Shown piece by piece: positions 1-13,158 of a stretch of DNA of 64,000 nucleotides. The first letter of the stretch is position 1. Each line of letters opens with the position of its first letter. Position numbers and translations under genes: made by a program. Source of the stretch: Galeopsis tetrahit (taxonomy: Eukaryota; Streptophyta; Magnoliopsida; Lamiales; Lamiaceae); NCBI GenBank assembly GCA_963675135.1, contig OY776130.1, positions 24,296,001-24,360,000 of the forward strand, given 5' to 3'. The notes below the pieces were generated by a model. That model made no database searches and was not told the origin of the DNA. It saw only the letters and a program-made list of their open reading frames with translations.

Positions 1-2278
1 TTAACTTTGTGTTACCAAATCATCAACTAGTCTCTCTATAATGTTATTTAAGAACATTGATTTGAAGTCTGATTTGTGTAATGAAACTAAACGGGTTGTT
101 ACAAGACTTGAAAATTATATAATTGAAGCACAAATTCTTTCGGAAAGGAGTGTTGATAGTAAAGTTTTTATTTCGAGAATGACATTAACTATTTGAGAAT
201 ATTTATGACTAGAGTCATTCCTATAGCCCATTAAACAAATAGGAACTACAACTTTAAAATGTTTCTATTAAGTTCAAAATGAAGCAAAAAAAACCAAAAC
301 TACCCTTACCCTTAGTATACATGTCTTCAATAATTTCGAAAATCCATAATTAATTCAAATTTTAAATTCCATTTTTTTGACAGATTATAAATTCCCTAAT
401 TTCATGGCATAATTTTCGATAATCGCCTGACTTTCCAAATTTCAAATTGTCAGAATTAATATATTTGAATCCATCCTAAATAAAACTGAAATCAAAACAG
501 GAAATTCAATATTGAGATTCAATCCATATTCGTATGCATAGTAAGTATCTACCATTTCCAATTCTACATTATTCATTGTTATTGTTCATATCATAAAATA
601 TATTTCATCGTACATATGATCATTTCGAATCCGCACTGTACTTTTCGATGTTTTTATAGATATCAAGTAATTGTTTTTCGATTCTTTCTTAATTTGTTGT
701 GTTTCATATATTTTTTAAGTGTTTTATTTTATAATTTGTTGTGTTTCATATTTCAAATTAACCATTCTTAATTATACGTGTTGTATATTTGCTATAATCT
801 ACCTCACATTCCATCTAACCAAACCATTAAACTTGTTCAGAAATTTGCTTATATCCACCTGTTACAAGCCGATACACATTAATATGCACCAACGGATGCA
901 TGTGCGTACTAAATATGTCTCTTATGCATTTTATTGTTCAGGTGTCTATCTATGTATGCATTTCAATGTTCATTCTTGTTTCTGCATATATTTCAGCATA
1001 TGCGTACAACTCCTCTAGTGTACTATCCAAACTACATAACGCAGACCAATGTATGCATATACTTTATCATATGCACATGCACTTAGCTATATGACTTTTG
1101 TTATCGTCTATACACTTCGTTCTAAACATACGCTATATATTAGAATCGATATGCACATTACCTGTTTTCAGATGCATTTATGCTGGAAAAGAAAATACAG
1201 GACGCATGCAAATGATCGGAGTACCTGGTGTCGTCGGTAATAAACGTCTTCGCCGAAAAGAATGAACCGTGATTTTTGAAAATTGCTCGAATGAAGTGCA
1301 AAAATTGTGGAAAGAAATCTTTCAGCTACAAAAATTCGTCTAATTAATGGTGATTCCCGTCTTTTTAGGAAATATTTAAATTATGGAAGGTGATAAAATT
1401 ACGGGATCTTCGAGAATATGCATTTACAAACTGATTTGATGTTAATGCTGAATAATAGATAATAATTCGAAATTATTTAAATTGAATAAGAACACATTTG
1501 TCTTCTTAAGTCCTATTTTGAATCTATTGGATAAAAATTAATAAGCTAGTTTTGAAGAAGACAATTTCCTATTCTATTGTCTTTTGCAATGACTATACAT
1601 AAAAGTTAAGGTCAGTCCATTTCAATGATAGGTCTCTACCTTTCGAAGCATATGTTTACACACGAACAATTGTATACTGTATATGTTATTGCCTCTAAAG
1701 TGAAGACTAAAAGTGAATTTAATTTTTTTTCTAAATTCAAATAGAAAAATATGTAAAAATGTTATCTACGAGGAAGTTTTTGAAATTTGTAATTTATTAT
1801 ATTAATTACTTTTATAAATTTATTTATAATTCTCTTTTATGTTATTGTTTTTTTATACAAATGTAATTTATATTTCTACAATATTTTCTTTATCTTTTAA
1901 TCGTATAAAGAAATTTAAAAATTTATATATATTTTAAAAATTAAAATTTTAATTAATAAATTAAAGTATATTATAAATTCATTTACACTAGTTTTGGAAT
2001 AATAACAGTGTTAATTTTTATGTACGGAACCAACTCTAGCTTAACACTCGTCAATTAGGTTGTTTTTTTCTTTTCTTTTCTTTTCTTTTCATTTTTTTTT
2101 TTTTTTTTTGCAACTGCGGGGATGCCATAATAATTAGCTTAAAATTAAGAATTCTGGCAATATATCCTAACAAAAGAAAGAGTTTTTAGAAATTCAGAAC
2201 TGCGATAATTCTTGTCCCTGAGTGTAAAATTCATCGCTAGGGTTAGAAGAAACTCGATTTAGGAATTAGGTTGCCGCG
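1..2278. other. AT-rich intergenic region and U2AF65 upstream region
   Basis: No gene can be supported here. The short open frames at 719-1240 are in low-complexity, TATGCA-rich sequence and have no family resemblance. A pyrimidine-rich tract of TTTTC units followed by a T run lies at 2,062-2,110. The last ~100 bases before the ATG at 2,279 are probably the 5' leader of the U2AF65 gene. They contain a TAGGGTT box (about 2,238-2,244), like the telo-box motif often found near the start of plant housekeeping genes. The transcription start is not visible. Confidence 0.6.
2062..2110. repeat. (TTTTC)n microsatellite and T tract
   Basis: Several consecutive TTTTC units are followed by about 20 T residues, roughly 170 bases upstream of the U2AF65 start codon. 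Such tracts vary in length between individuals. Confidence 0.85.
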
Positions 2279-5200
2279 ATGCCTCGTAACGGTAGAGAAG
2301 ACGATCGGAGTAGATCGTCGCCTTACAACTCGTCTGGAGATCGACGCTCCCATCGTCACAAGGTTTTTATTTATTAGTACTTTTTTACTTTATATATGGT
2401 CAGCAATTGGTGCATATTAGTACGATTGAATGTTACATCTGTGCTTTTGATTCTGATTCTGCACCTAACAATCTGAAGCGAAAATGTTTATCCTTCCTTT
2501 TGACGTTACTGTTAGGTAATTTATACCATAGGAGAGTTTGGAATTTCATACCGAGGTTATAAAATTTAGAATTGAGAAATCAGGACATGTTTGATGATAC
2601 AGAGTCTTCTTTGAGAAGTGCCAAAAAAGGATTGCCTTGGATATCCGTTCATTTTACTTTTACTTGTGGTACAATGCAAGTTTCATAGAAATTGTTGTTT
2701 CTGGATGATATGAATGAAGGAAAATAATATAGGCTTGTGGCTTTATAGAGAAGATCAGAGTATCATATCGGTGCTTTTGATTTCAAATTATATTTATTGT
2801 ATCGAAAAGACGATGCTTTCTTCATTTAGTTGGTTTCGAAAAAGTTATAATTATGAGAAAGTGATTTCATTCAGTGATTGGGAGAAAAATTGCTTAATAG
2901 TAGAAGCAGTGTTTGCAAAATTAGTAGAAAGTAGAAGTTGAGTGTTTGGTAAAAGGTAAAATACTAAACAAAAGCAGAATCAAATAGAAGCATGCCCTTT
3001 CCAGCATTTAGATTTTGGATTCTAGGTGATTAATTTAAGAAGAAGCATTCAATTTTAAAACACTCAAATTAGCTTTTGCAAAAGCAGAAGCTGATTAAAT
3101 AATCAGCTTTCAGCTGTTGAAAATACTCCCTTAGTGATGTTTATGCTGTGTCATTGAAATTATTCGAATTCTCTTTCCTGCAGTCTCATGGTTCAGATGA
3201 CAAAGGATTTAAGAGGAAAGACTGGAATCAAAATGACGAGAGAGATCAATATCAAAAGCAAGACAGAACAACTGGGAGGTATTACGGAGGAAGAAGTAAA
3301 AATGAGGATCATGGAAGTAGACGAAACCAGGAGTCTAGCAGGTTGTTATGGAGTTATTTTTCTTTGGAATTGCTCCTTGTGCCTGTTGAACATTTGAAAC
3401 ATGAGTAGTCAATCTATAATCTCGAATTTTTATTTTGTTCAGTAGCTAATATTTGATGATGTGATGAGATGTGTACTTATGCTAGAATGTTCTTACATTG
3501 TATGTGTTGTTTGATGAATAGGTATCATGAACACAGTGGAGATAGAGAAAAGCAGTATCGACAGAGGTCACCCAGTCGATCAGATGATAAATCTCATAGG
3601 TAACCTACACTTCAGCCAAATTCATCTTCTTGTGGAAGGAGGTTCAATAGCTAGAAGCAATGTTTTCTGAGTTGAATGTGTGTCTGCAGGTTTTCATTTC
3701 TTGAGTCTAAGTATAGTATGTATTATACATGGTGTTTGTATTAAGGGGGCGCTTGGTTTGTAATTCTTCAATGGGAATGGGAATGTGAATGGAAATGATT
3801 ATAGAGTAATTGTGGTGGTTAATGTTGATCAATTCACCTTCATCATACTTCCTATGAGGTGATGGGACTCAAAATAAGTTAATCATTACCTTATTTTGAT
3901 TAACGGCCTCCTCCCCTCGAATCACTTTCTACTCAAATCATTCCACTATTTTTCAACCAACAATCACTCTTTTGTCCTAACTTATTCCAGGATTAGAGCA
4001 ATACACTAACAATATAACCACATTCTCATTGTAATTCTCTATTAGATGATTCACATTACCATTGCCATTGAAGAATTTGAGCCAAGCGCGAAGCGCCCCT
4101 TAAGTTTATTGAGCCCTTTTGTTTGGCAAAGTTGTGTTTGCAAAATTGACAAATCGAAATGATATTGATCTTCAAATATGTGTGGTGAACTGGTGATCTT
4201 AGTCCTCTTTGCTGTTTTTCGTAGGCCTCTGTGTAGAATGCCTATTTCTCAGTTAGTTACCTTTCCTAGATGCATGATAAATCATGAGACTCTGTAATAT
4301 ATTTTATGGTTTGTTCAATTAATCATTAGTTTGGCATTTTGTCTTGTTGACAGTAAGCGAACCAGTGGATTTGATGTGGCTCCATCTGCTGCTGCTTCTT
4401 TGCAAAGTTCTTCAGGTTAGCTTGTACACATGTTCTGATATATAAACTCCATATGAAAACATCTTTGTTTGAATTGCTTCCTTAGTTTTCTTTTCTTTAT
4501 GGCATCATATATGTTTTGGTTTTACCTATCTTTCGTTAGCCGTTGAGTATTTTACTAAATCCATCATTATGTTGTTGGCTGTTGTGTGTGGTTTCTTCTT
4601 TTTGATTTGTCAACGTTACGTTAAGAAGGCAAAATTGCGCTATGCGTGTGAGGGATGTAGAATATTTGCGAACGAGGAACTGATGCTCCAGTAGGTGGAC
4701 CTTTTCATCTTCATCTTCATCTTCAACTGCAACTATTGTTATTTCGTAGACTTGAACTGTAAGGCAGATGCAGTGGTGAATATTATTTCATATTATAGAA
4801 TCTGAATGGTAAACAGCCCTAGGTAAGAATAGGCTTTCTCTATACTTTTAATAAACTGATCCCTCAAGTCAGTATGGCCGCTTTGTAAATTTCCACGCTT
4901 TATGTCACAATGCCAAACTTTCATTTGTGTTTTGGCAGCATATCTTCATGTTTACATTTGACATTGTGGTTTATATCATGTTCTCATTATCTTTAATCAT
5001 TCAAGACCAAGTAGCTGGAGCGTCCATGATTCCTCAAGCAGCATCTGGAGTGATGCAAAACATTCATACTTCTGAGACTACTCAGGTATATCAGATCATT
5101 GATATTCCAATAGTAAAGTGTGTGTTTGCTTTGGGATTTTGAGTAGGGTGTGATTTAACCTTTTGTCAAATCAATGTGTAAATGTGAATGATGCTGTAGG

Positions 5201-7127
5201 GTGTGATTGTAATGTCTGGATGATGTAATTTATGATTTAATATATCAAAGTGTAAGGAGAGAAAATTGATTGTATTGAAAAGTGTGATTGTAGGTTTATA
5301 GGTGTTGTAGTGTTGGTTTAATAAAACTGGATTTCAAAATCCCCAAGTAGAACCAGATTTAGATTTGTAAATCCAAACCCTGGTTTTAAAACCCAAAGCA
5401 AACATCACATAGTGTTCTTTTTTTTATGTTTTTCTATCATCACTTTCTAAACGTGTCTGTTTGATGTTAGGTTAACCAGTTAGGTTCTGTTTCGTACTTG
5501 CCAATTCAAGTTATGACTCAGCAGGTAGCTTGGCAATGCTTGATAATTTATGTATTTTTTCTTGAACATGTCCCCTAGACGAACTTTTTTAAATGGTTTT
5601 ATGACTACTTATAGGCTACAAGGCATGCACGTAGAGTGTATGTAGGTGGCCTTCCTCCGTTGGCTAATGAGCAGGTACTTGATTGACAAATCTTCTCCAT
5701 CATTGGGTTATATTGGTTTCTTGTCATTTTGCCCTTCCATACTCTACTTTTTCGTATAAACTCGGATATAATCTTGAAAATACATGCAAATGTATTGTTC
5801 TTATGTTTTTATCATTTTGTGTTGCTGAGCTTCCCTTGGCACTTAGTGTTGCAGATTTCTTGCGTAGAGTCTGAAGATCTTACTTGTTTAATCTTATGCA
5901 GACTATTGCGACATTTTTCAGTCATGTTATGAATGCAATTGGTGGAAACTCTGCTGGCCCTGGTTTGTAGCGTTTTATTCTTTAAGGCACAATGTTATGT
6001 ATATATGCCTTGCTTCAGTTTCACCAAGCATGGCCTATAAATGTTTGCATATCAGGTGATGCTGTTGTGAATGTGTATATTAATCATGAAAAGAAGTTTG
6101 CATTTGTGGAGATGAGAACTGTCGAAGAGGCAAGTAATGCGATGGCACTTGATGGAATTATTTTCGAGGTATGCTGAGCTTATCCTTTGTATGTTAAGTT
6201 ATATTTTGTTCTTAATAATTGTAATATGGGTCAGAAATTTTACTTGTTAGTTTTATCTGTGAGTTTATGTGGTAAACAATTTCTGCATTTTCTCAGTTCA
6301 AGGTTTCTGCCCACTTTTTCCCTCTATACCATTGATGTTACAGTTTGTTCTGCTATGTTTAATGTGGCCTTGAATTATCACTCACACACACGCGCATATA
6401 CACATATCATTAAATGTTTAGTAAAAAAGACTAGGAAAGAAACTACTAGAAAAAAAATGCAATGTCTAAATATTAATGGTAGCATGTGCCTTCCTTGATC
6501 AAACATGACTAAAATATGATCCATGTGGCCAACCCCATATAGTGGGATAAAAGCTATGTTTTTTTTTTTGTTGCTAAATTTTAGGTAGTGCTTCAGCACT
6601 TTGCTGAATATCAAGCTACAGATATTTCTACTCTTAACCTTTTTCTCTGTTTATGCTAGGGTGTCTCTGTGAGAGTTCGAAGACCTACGGACTATAACCC
6701 TACTGTCGCAGCACCACTTGGTCCTAGTCAACCTAGTCCTTATCTTAATTTAGCTGCTGCTGGACTGACACCTGGGTAAGTGGCCACCATGACTCATTTT
6801 CTTTTGTTTTGCACTTGGTAGATCCTTTCACCTGCCAGCCTACACATTTCTCCATGAACGCGAGTTGTTAAATTTAACAGTTTACCAGCTTTGTTCTGGT
6901 GGATGGTAAGCTAACTTGATACATACAGATATATTATCTATCGTGGCAATCTATATATACACAAATATATGTAATGCTAACCGCCCAATTATGGAAACCT
7001 AATGATTTTCCAGCCCAAAATTCTTTGCCAAATAAGGAAATATTTTGGAGCATTCTGAACCATTTAAAGATTTTATAGGAAAAAAATGAATAGAATCCAA
7101 AAAATAATGTATGATATTTATCTGGAC

Positions 7128-7166
<39 letters not shown>

Positions 7167-10100
7167 CAAATCTTTGGGGAATTAGTAAATATTTTAGCGC
7201 AATCAAGACTAATTTAATAAAGTTTATGTTATTTTCACTGTGCATTGCATGGGTAAAATTATAACTAATAATTTGAAAATGAAATGAGGGATCCTATTAA
7301 TCCACTTGGAGTCAATCTCTAGGTATTGGCTGGATTGGTGTGTCTCAGTGTGAAGATGAGTAAATTACTTATCCAAGTTAATTATACACACTTTATTAAC
7401 ACCACCCGAGATGCAGATAACAGGATCCATGTTGTTTCCATTGGATCCTGTCATGATTAGCTTTATCTTTTTTTTCCTGCTAACTATCACTAATTTTAGC
7501 CTTTCCCTTATAATCCCGGGGGTAAATGTTTTTATGTCCCATAACCTATGCTCATTTGATTTAGTCCTGGTGTTCGCTGACGTGGCATTCACATGTTAAA
7601 TGTTACGTCAGCGATTATCGGAAAGTTTGCCTGTTGCAGTCGATAAAAGGACCAAAAAATTGAATTTGGTAAAGTTTAGGGACGAATTTTGAAATCGAAT
7701 TTTAAGAAACAAAAAGGTACATTTACCCTAAGAGCATCTCCAGTGCTAGTTAGAATTTTTGGGGTTTAAGTTTGCCACATGTGTGCCACCTCAAAAAATT
7801 TCTACTCCTATCTCAAAAAACTTCTACCCCCTCCAATGCATTCTACCCCAAAAAAATAATACAAATAAAAAATAGTTGGGACCACATTAAAGCCCACTCT
7901 CGCAAGTGAGTTACACTCTCCAAATTGTTCTATTTTTTTCTCATGTGTTGTACACTCTCCCTCTATCCCACTCTCTTTTTTCCTAATTTTTTATTTCTAC
8001 CTGGGTAGAAGAACTTCTACCCAATTCCTCCTCTCTCCTCCACATAAGCACTCCCACAACCCCTTCTACCCTATATTTGAGGTAGGAGTAGAAATCCACA
8101 TGGGACTTCTACCCCCCATTGTGGATGCTCTAATGTTGGGAAAATTAGTTAATTAAAGCTATACTTTGCATCAAATTTTGTTCTGCAGAAATGATTGCTT
8201 GCATCTGTTTGCAATCTTTGCTGCAAGAATAATTTTTATGATGTTAGCTATAACTTCTAATTGTCAGCTGATTTTACTCTAATTGTCGTGAAGGGCCTTT
8301 CACCTTCATTGTTATGAGTTATATAATCTTTGCAACAATCTATTACTGCTTGCTTCATGATATTATAATTTCTTCTGTATGATAGTTTGTTATTAGTTGT
8401 AAGTGTGTTGCAATTTATTTGATATCGGATTTCCTCTCATTTGTGTTTTCTTTATAGCATGTCTGGTGAAGCTGAGGGAACTGATCGTATATTTCTTGGT
8501 GGAGTGCCCTACTATTTTTCTGAAACTCAGATAAAAGAGTTATTGGAAAGTTTTGGGTATGATAATTTACACGAGTATTTTAATTTGTATTGTTAAATAA
8601 TCCAGCTTTAGTAATAGCTGAAGACCTATTTTTTAATGAACATAATATCTCGGATTTGATATTCCCATTTGATCAATTGTAGACCCTTGCGCGGGTTTGA
8701 CCTTGTTAAAGATAGAGACACAGGAAACTCTAAAGGTTATGGTTTCTGCATGTACAAGGTATGCACTGTTGTAGGTAGAATCCTTGTGCTTGGGCATTAA
8801 GCTTTTGAAAAAAACATATTTTATTCTTAAAGCATCTGGATTCTGACTCTTCCTAAGTGGTTTGACTTATTTCTCCTTAACTGCTCATTTTACTACTGTA
8901 TATGGTTGCCTTTGTTTGATTCAGGATCCATCTGTTACCGATATTGCTTGTGCTGCTCTGAATGGTCTAAAAGTGGGAGATAAAACACTCACTGTTCGTC
9001 GTGCCACCATTAGGTGGGTCTTCTTTGAAATTATGCCCTTTATTTATTGCAGAATTTGCAAGATTTGTTTTTTAAACTTCTGTAAGGAATAATTGTTTTG
9101 CAACCCCCCACCCCACCCACCTAAAAAATTTAAATAAATAAATTAGAATATCTTTTGTGCATCAATTTCAAATTACATGTTTAACATCAATCATTTATGT
9201 TATAACTAGGTAACTTATGATAAAAGGTTTACTCGTTTTTTTTTCGTGATGATGTTGAAGTTATTTCTGACTTGTTTTGTTGCTTTAAAAGTGGACAGTT
9301 GAAATCTGAGCAGGAGAATATACTGGCTCAGGCTCAACAACATATAGCAATGCAGGTTGATGTTCTTGACTACTGTTTTCAGTTTATGCCTTGTAATTTT
9401 GTCGGTCTTCATCTTACAATCACGTTAGCTAATTTCTACTTTGGGTTCAAGAAAATGGTTCTGGGAGCTGGAGAGATGAATCTTCCAGTTGGAGGAATTG
9501 AGCCTCCAGTAACTATGGAAATTCCAACCAAAATTTTGTGCTTGACTGAGGTACTTTTGCCTTCCACCTCTCTCTCTTTAGGGAATTTGCTGAAAAGAGT
9601 TGTTAATTTTACTCTTGCTGAAAGTCTGTAACACGTTCTTTGTTTCATCAAGGTTGTTACTACTGACGAATTGATGGATGATGGAGAATATGGAGAAATC
9701 CTTGAAGATATGAGGGAAGAATGCCAAAAATTTGGTATATATATTCACCTCTTAGCTTTTTCGTGCTTTCTGTTCGTTTTACTTTTGACAAATAAAGTGG
9801 TAAATTGATAGAGTTAAGAAGATTGAATTGAACAAGAATCAAGAAATCAATCCTCAAAGAGGCCACGGTTTATAACCGCCACAACCGAAGTTGCAATTCT
9901 AAGAATCAAATCTGTATTCCAAAAGTATAATTCTGAATCCTCCAAACAAACAATCCCTACAGTATTTTTAAGCACTAAAGCCCATATAAGAAGGCCCAAC
10001 TATCCTAAAGCCCAAGAACATAAAAGAAAGACTAACTAAATCCAATAAACCCAATAGGCCAAAGCATGTGTCCTTCTTTCTTTTTCTCATAACTCTTCTG

Positions 10101-13100
10101 TCAACGTCTCTAACATAAATTAAGGGGGGTGTATTGGTTGTGGATTCTGTAGGATTTTTTTGGACTTTTAAAGTCTGGGGGTATTCAATTCGGATTTTCA
10201 AAAGTCTTTAAAAATTTTGAGGTATTCAATACATATTTTAAAAAGTCTTTAAAATCTTTAGGTATTCAACAATCTATGGATTTTAATACTCTATGGATTT
10301 TGTTGGATTCTCCTCAAAAAATATAAATAATCACAATCCAAAATCTCTTCTAAAAACTAGAGATTTCAACGGATTCTCTCAGAGAACTTTGAAGACGAAA
10401 GATCAGAAGTAGGGATGGCAATATTGACCCGATCCGCGGTTACCCACCCCACCCCGCGAGCTTTGGGTCAGGTTGGATCCGCCCCGTATTGAGTGTGGGT
10501 CGGGTCTGGGTCTTATGTTCGACTCGCGGGTATCCGATCCGACCCGAATTAATATATAAACTTTATATAATATTAATTTTAAAAAAACACTTCACATTAA
10601 AAAAAAAACTATTCCCATCAATACTAGAGTTTATGAAAATCTATGTAAATCAATAAAAAAAGTATATTTCAAAATCTTGTCAAGTCTGTCAAAATTCATA
10701 TAAATCAATAAAAAAAGTCAGTCAAACTCTGCATGAACTCTATGGATTTTATAAATTCACGTACTTTTTAAAGTCCAAAAAAATCCAATAGAATCTCAAT
10801 TAAATACGTCCCCCTAAATTTGGTGTTTGAACAAAGTGAAGGTTTTTAATTTTGCATTTTCATGTTGAAACTTACTCTAGTGACTGATCAAATGAGTTGA
10901 ATTTAACTAGTACTAGTAATAAACTAATAAAGCATGACCTTGATGAATTGCAGTACTAAACATTATTTAATTTTATAATCAGTTGAACTGCATAGCTGGA
11001 ATTGTACGTCTTAAATACTAGGGTGGATTGCTGTATCAGTAGTGATGTGGTTTATTTGGGGTGAGAGGAATAGACGTATTTTTGAGGATGGATATGAATC
11101 GATTGATGAGATTTGGGATAGAATTAGGTATAAAGTGGCCTTATGGTCTCTTAGTCATAAAGCTTTTAGGGGTAATCTTATTTCTGAGGTGTCTAGGAAT
11201 TGGATCTATGCCTTGTAACCGAATATGTAATCATAATAGGGACTTCTCATCCCTATGCATGCAATAAAAGTATAAGTTTCTTATCAAAAAAAAAAAAAAA
11301 ATTTAGGGAGTAAGACTAGCCTTTTGGTATATGGGAGAACTGATTATCAGTTTATTACTCTGAATGATTTGCGGAAAAGAAATGAGAGTTTGTTGCATAT
11401 AGGAGATATTAAGGGGGAGCTTGGTTCAAAATTCTTCAATGAGAATGATAATGGGAATGAACATATGTAATTCACATTCTTCATACTTCGTACAAGGTAG
11501 TACTCAAAATAAGTTAATCATTGCCTAATTTGAATAACTAACTCCCATCCTATAATCATTTCTCCTCAATCATTCCACTATTATCTATTCCTCAACCGAC
11601 AATCACTTTTTATCCCTTATTATTTCAAGATCAGAGCAAAACACTAACTGTGTAACCATCATTTTCATTGTAATTCACTATTCAATGATTTTTCATTGCC
11701 ATTCCCATTGAAGAATTTGAACCTAGCACCCCTTAAATTTGCTGCTTCTTCCCTTTTCCTCGTGGTCCTCATTCTTTAAGTTCACCTCTTGACTATGTGA
11801 ATGAACTTTCTCTTTGTGAAATTGCAGGAGATTTGATTGATATTGTCATTCCTCGCCCTACTTCAAATGCTGCCCACAGTGAAGGTGTTGGAAAGGTACG
11901 ATGCACCACACTCTGTATTTTCTTTCGTTATCAGAAATTTGGTGGTTTCATTTGCTTAAACAATAGTATAGTTGCTAATACTAATGAGACAATCCTATAT
12001 TTTGATTAACTTGGAAAGAGGAATAGTATGGAGAATTTAAAGTCTCGTGTAGGAATCCTAGCATTGTTCTTTTACTTTTCCCCAGACTGATCTGTTTTAT
12101 TTGGACGTATCTGACCTAGCCCAGATATGCATGACCGCTTGGTTCTACAGAACAGAGACTCTTGAAATTGAGTAGGGTCTGAATTCAATAAATAGTACTC
12201 TATCATTTTTTGTCCTTGAAGTTTACCTTTTTTCAGTTTTGTTCCCCATCTTTCACTTATTATCTAAATTTGTCCTGAATGTACACTTTTACTTCCTCTG
12301 TTAGTTGACCATGCGTTGTCTGATGGAATCAACTATGTGGGAGTGTTAAATGTAATTATTTGAAAATTATAAATTACATTTAGCACCCCAAATAATGGTT
12401 AATTACATTTAGCACCCCTAAGTAGTTGATTCCTCAGCCGACTGGCAGTTAAATAATGGTTTGACCAAATGTAGGAGTAATAAGTGTACTTTGAGGACCG
12501 AGTTTTGATAGCGAGTGAAATAGGGGGACCAAAACTAGAAAAATGTTGAAACTTTAAGGATCAAAGTGATATAATCCCAAATTTCTTTCTATTACCAAGT
12601 TTTGGTTGTTGTGCTTTGTGTGCCGTTATTCTCTCCAACTATCAAACCTAAAGCTGATACAAAAGAAAACCATAAAGTTAAGAGTAGTACACTAGTTGCA
12701 CAGTGCAATTTTGACTAAAATTTTCAACCAAACTATTTATATTTTTTCTAGAATCACATAAAAAAAGGGTTTAAAAGTATCAGTTCATGTGTGATGAGAA
12801 GTATAAGTTAATATGATGAAAAGTTATTGGTTGTATATTGAAAAAGTTCTAATGTTTTTCTTCATAATATGACTTCTCATTATATATTTAATATTTTTGT
12901 GAATCAGTACGACTTTAGTCACAATTGCACGGTGCAATTAGTGCATAGAAGTTTATTATGAATATATTTTACAAGTTAGTTTGTATATCCCAGTATCCTT
13001 GATGAAATCAACAATTACAGGTATTCTTGGAGTACTCCGATACTAGTGGTTGTACCAAGGCGAAGACTGCACTAAGCGGGCGAAAATTTGGTGGTAATAC

Positions 13101-13158
13101 TGTGATGGCTTTGTATTACCCAGAAGACAAATATTACGACGGGGATTATGCTGCTTGA
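2279..13158 (+). CDS. U2AF65: Splicing factor U2AF large subunit (U2AF65), 18 exons
   Basis: U2AF65 binds the polypyrimidine tract at the 3' end of introns and recruits U2 snRNP in the nucleus. Exons read by splice sites and frame: 2279-2362, 3184-3341, 3522-3599, 4354-4415, 5006-5085, 5471-5524, 5615-5674, 5902-5962, 6056-6168, 6660-6775, 8458-8556, 8683-8758, 8925-9013, 9292-9355, 9452-9550, 9653-9734, 11828-11895, 13021-13158. They sum to 1,581 nt (526 aa) with continuous phase. RRM1 shows RVYVGGL and KFAFVEM. The linker reads VRRPTDYNP. RRM2 shows RIFLGGV and KGYGFCMY. The C-terminal U2AF-homology motif has an acidic helix and the GRKFGGN (R-x-F) loop. The N-terminal arginine/serine region is short with few RS dipeptides, so an upstream or alternative exon could be missed. 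The start of exon 5 (5006 versus 5012) is the least certain junction. Introns 3, 10, 16 and 17 hold transposons. Confidence 0.95.
3745..4100. mobile_element. Tourist-like (PIF/Harbinger) MITE, copy 1
   Basis: A 356-bp element in U2AF65 intron 3. It starts GGGGGCGCTTGG and ends GCGCCCCT, forming imperfect terminal inverted repeats that extend through ATTCTTCAATGG. It is flanked by TAA on both sides (3742-3744 and 4101-4103), the trinucleotide target duplication of PIF/Harbinger elements. It has no coding capacity. A related element lies at 11,413 in the same orientation. Confidence 0.85.
7131..7164. repeat. (AT)n microsatellite
   Basis: About 17 perfect AT dinucleotides inside U2AF65 intron 10. 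A shorter tract of the same kind occurs near 23,035-23,051 in TRAPPC13. Confidence 0.95.
7732..8130. mobile_element. PIF/Harbinger-like MITE with GAGCATC ends
   Basis: A 399-bp element in U2AF65 intron 10. Its left end reads GAGCATCTCCAGTG and its right end CATTGTGGATGCTC, an imperfect terminal inverted repeat. A TAA target duplication is present at 7729-7731 and 8131-8133. The interior is rich in TTCTACCC and its complement and has no ORF. Confidence 0.85.
9806..10115 (-). mobile_element. Solo LTR, about 310 bp
   Basis: Read on the minus strand the element starts TGTTAGAG and ends CTCTATCA, a TG...CA structure with 8-bp near-complementary ends. It is flanked by the 5-bp direct repeat TAAAT (9801-9805 and 10116-10120), the target duplication expected of an LTR retrotransposon. 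No internal region is present, so it is probably a solo LTR left by recombination. It lies in U2AF65 intron 16. The orientation is inferred from which end resembles an LTR 3' end and is less certain. Confidence 0.8.
10124..10814. mobile_element. Large Tourist-like element with nested repeat
   Basis: A 691-bp element in U2AF65 intron 16 with long inverted ends: GGGGGGTGTATTGG at the left, and at the right a matching complement carrying the shared GGATTTTTTTGGACTTT block. The TAA target duplication is at 10121-10123 and 10815-10817. The inner stretch from about 10,408 to 10,550 starts AGGGATGGCAAT and is GC-rich with repeated GGGTCGGGTC-type words. This looks like a fragment of an hAT-like element nested inside. 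Confidence 0.8.
11040..11299 (+). mobile_element. 5'-truncated LINE tail with poly(A)
   Basis: One frame, from about 11,045 to 11,218, encodes a tail with WGERNRRIFEDGYESIDEIW followed by a short C-terminus. This matches the last part of plant LINE reverse-transcriptase ORFs. About 65 bases of 3' UTR follow, then a run of about 15 A residues at 11,285-11,299. Such 5' truncation is typical of target-primed insertion. The left border was not located. It lies in U2AF65 intron 16 in the sense orientation. Confidence 0.8.
11413..11733. mobile_element. Tourist-like (PIF/Harbinger) MITE, copy 2
   Basis: A 321-bp relative of the element at 3,745, in the same orientation. It starts GGGGGAGCTTGG, shares interior words such as CTCAAAATAAGTTAATCATT, and ends in a matching complement. 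TAA target duplications are at 11410-11412 and 11734-11736. It lies about 90 bases upstream of the exon 17 acceptor. Confidence 0.85.
12201..12571. repeat. Fold-back element in U2AF65 intron 17
   Basis: The outer ~90 bases at each side are imperfect inverted copies (left end TATCATTTTTTGTCCTTGAAG, right end CTTTAAGGATCAAAGTGATA), and the middle contains further short inverted ATTACATTTAGCACC units. The structure suggests a fold-back MITE. No clear target duplication was found. Confidence 0.6.

Noticed and set aside
6934..7245. 103-codon minus-strand ORF
   Set aside because: It is in a U2AF65 intron and includes the (AT)n microsatellite; the translation is low-complexity.
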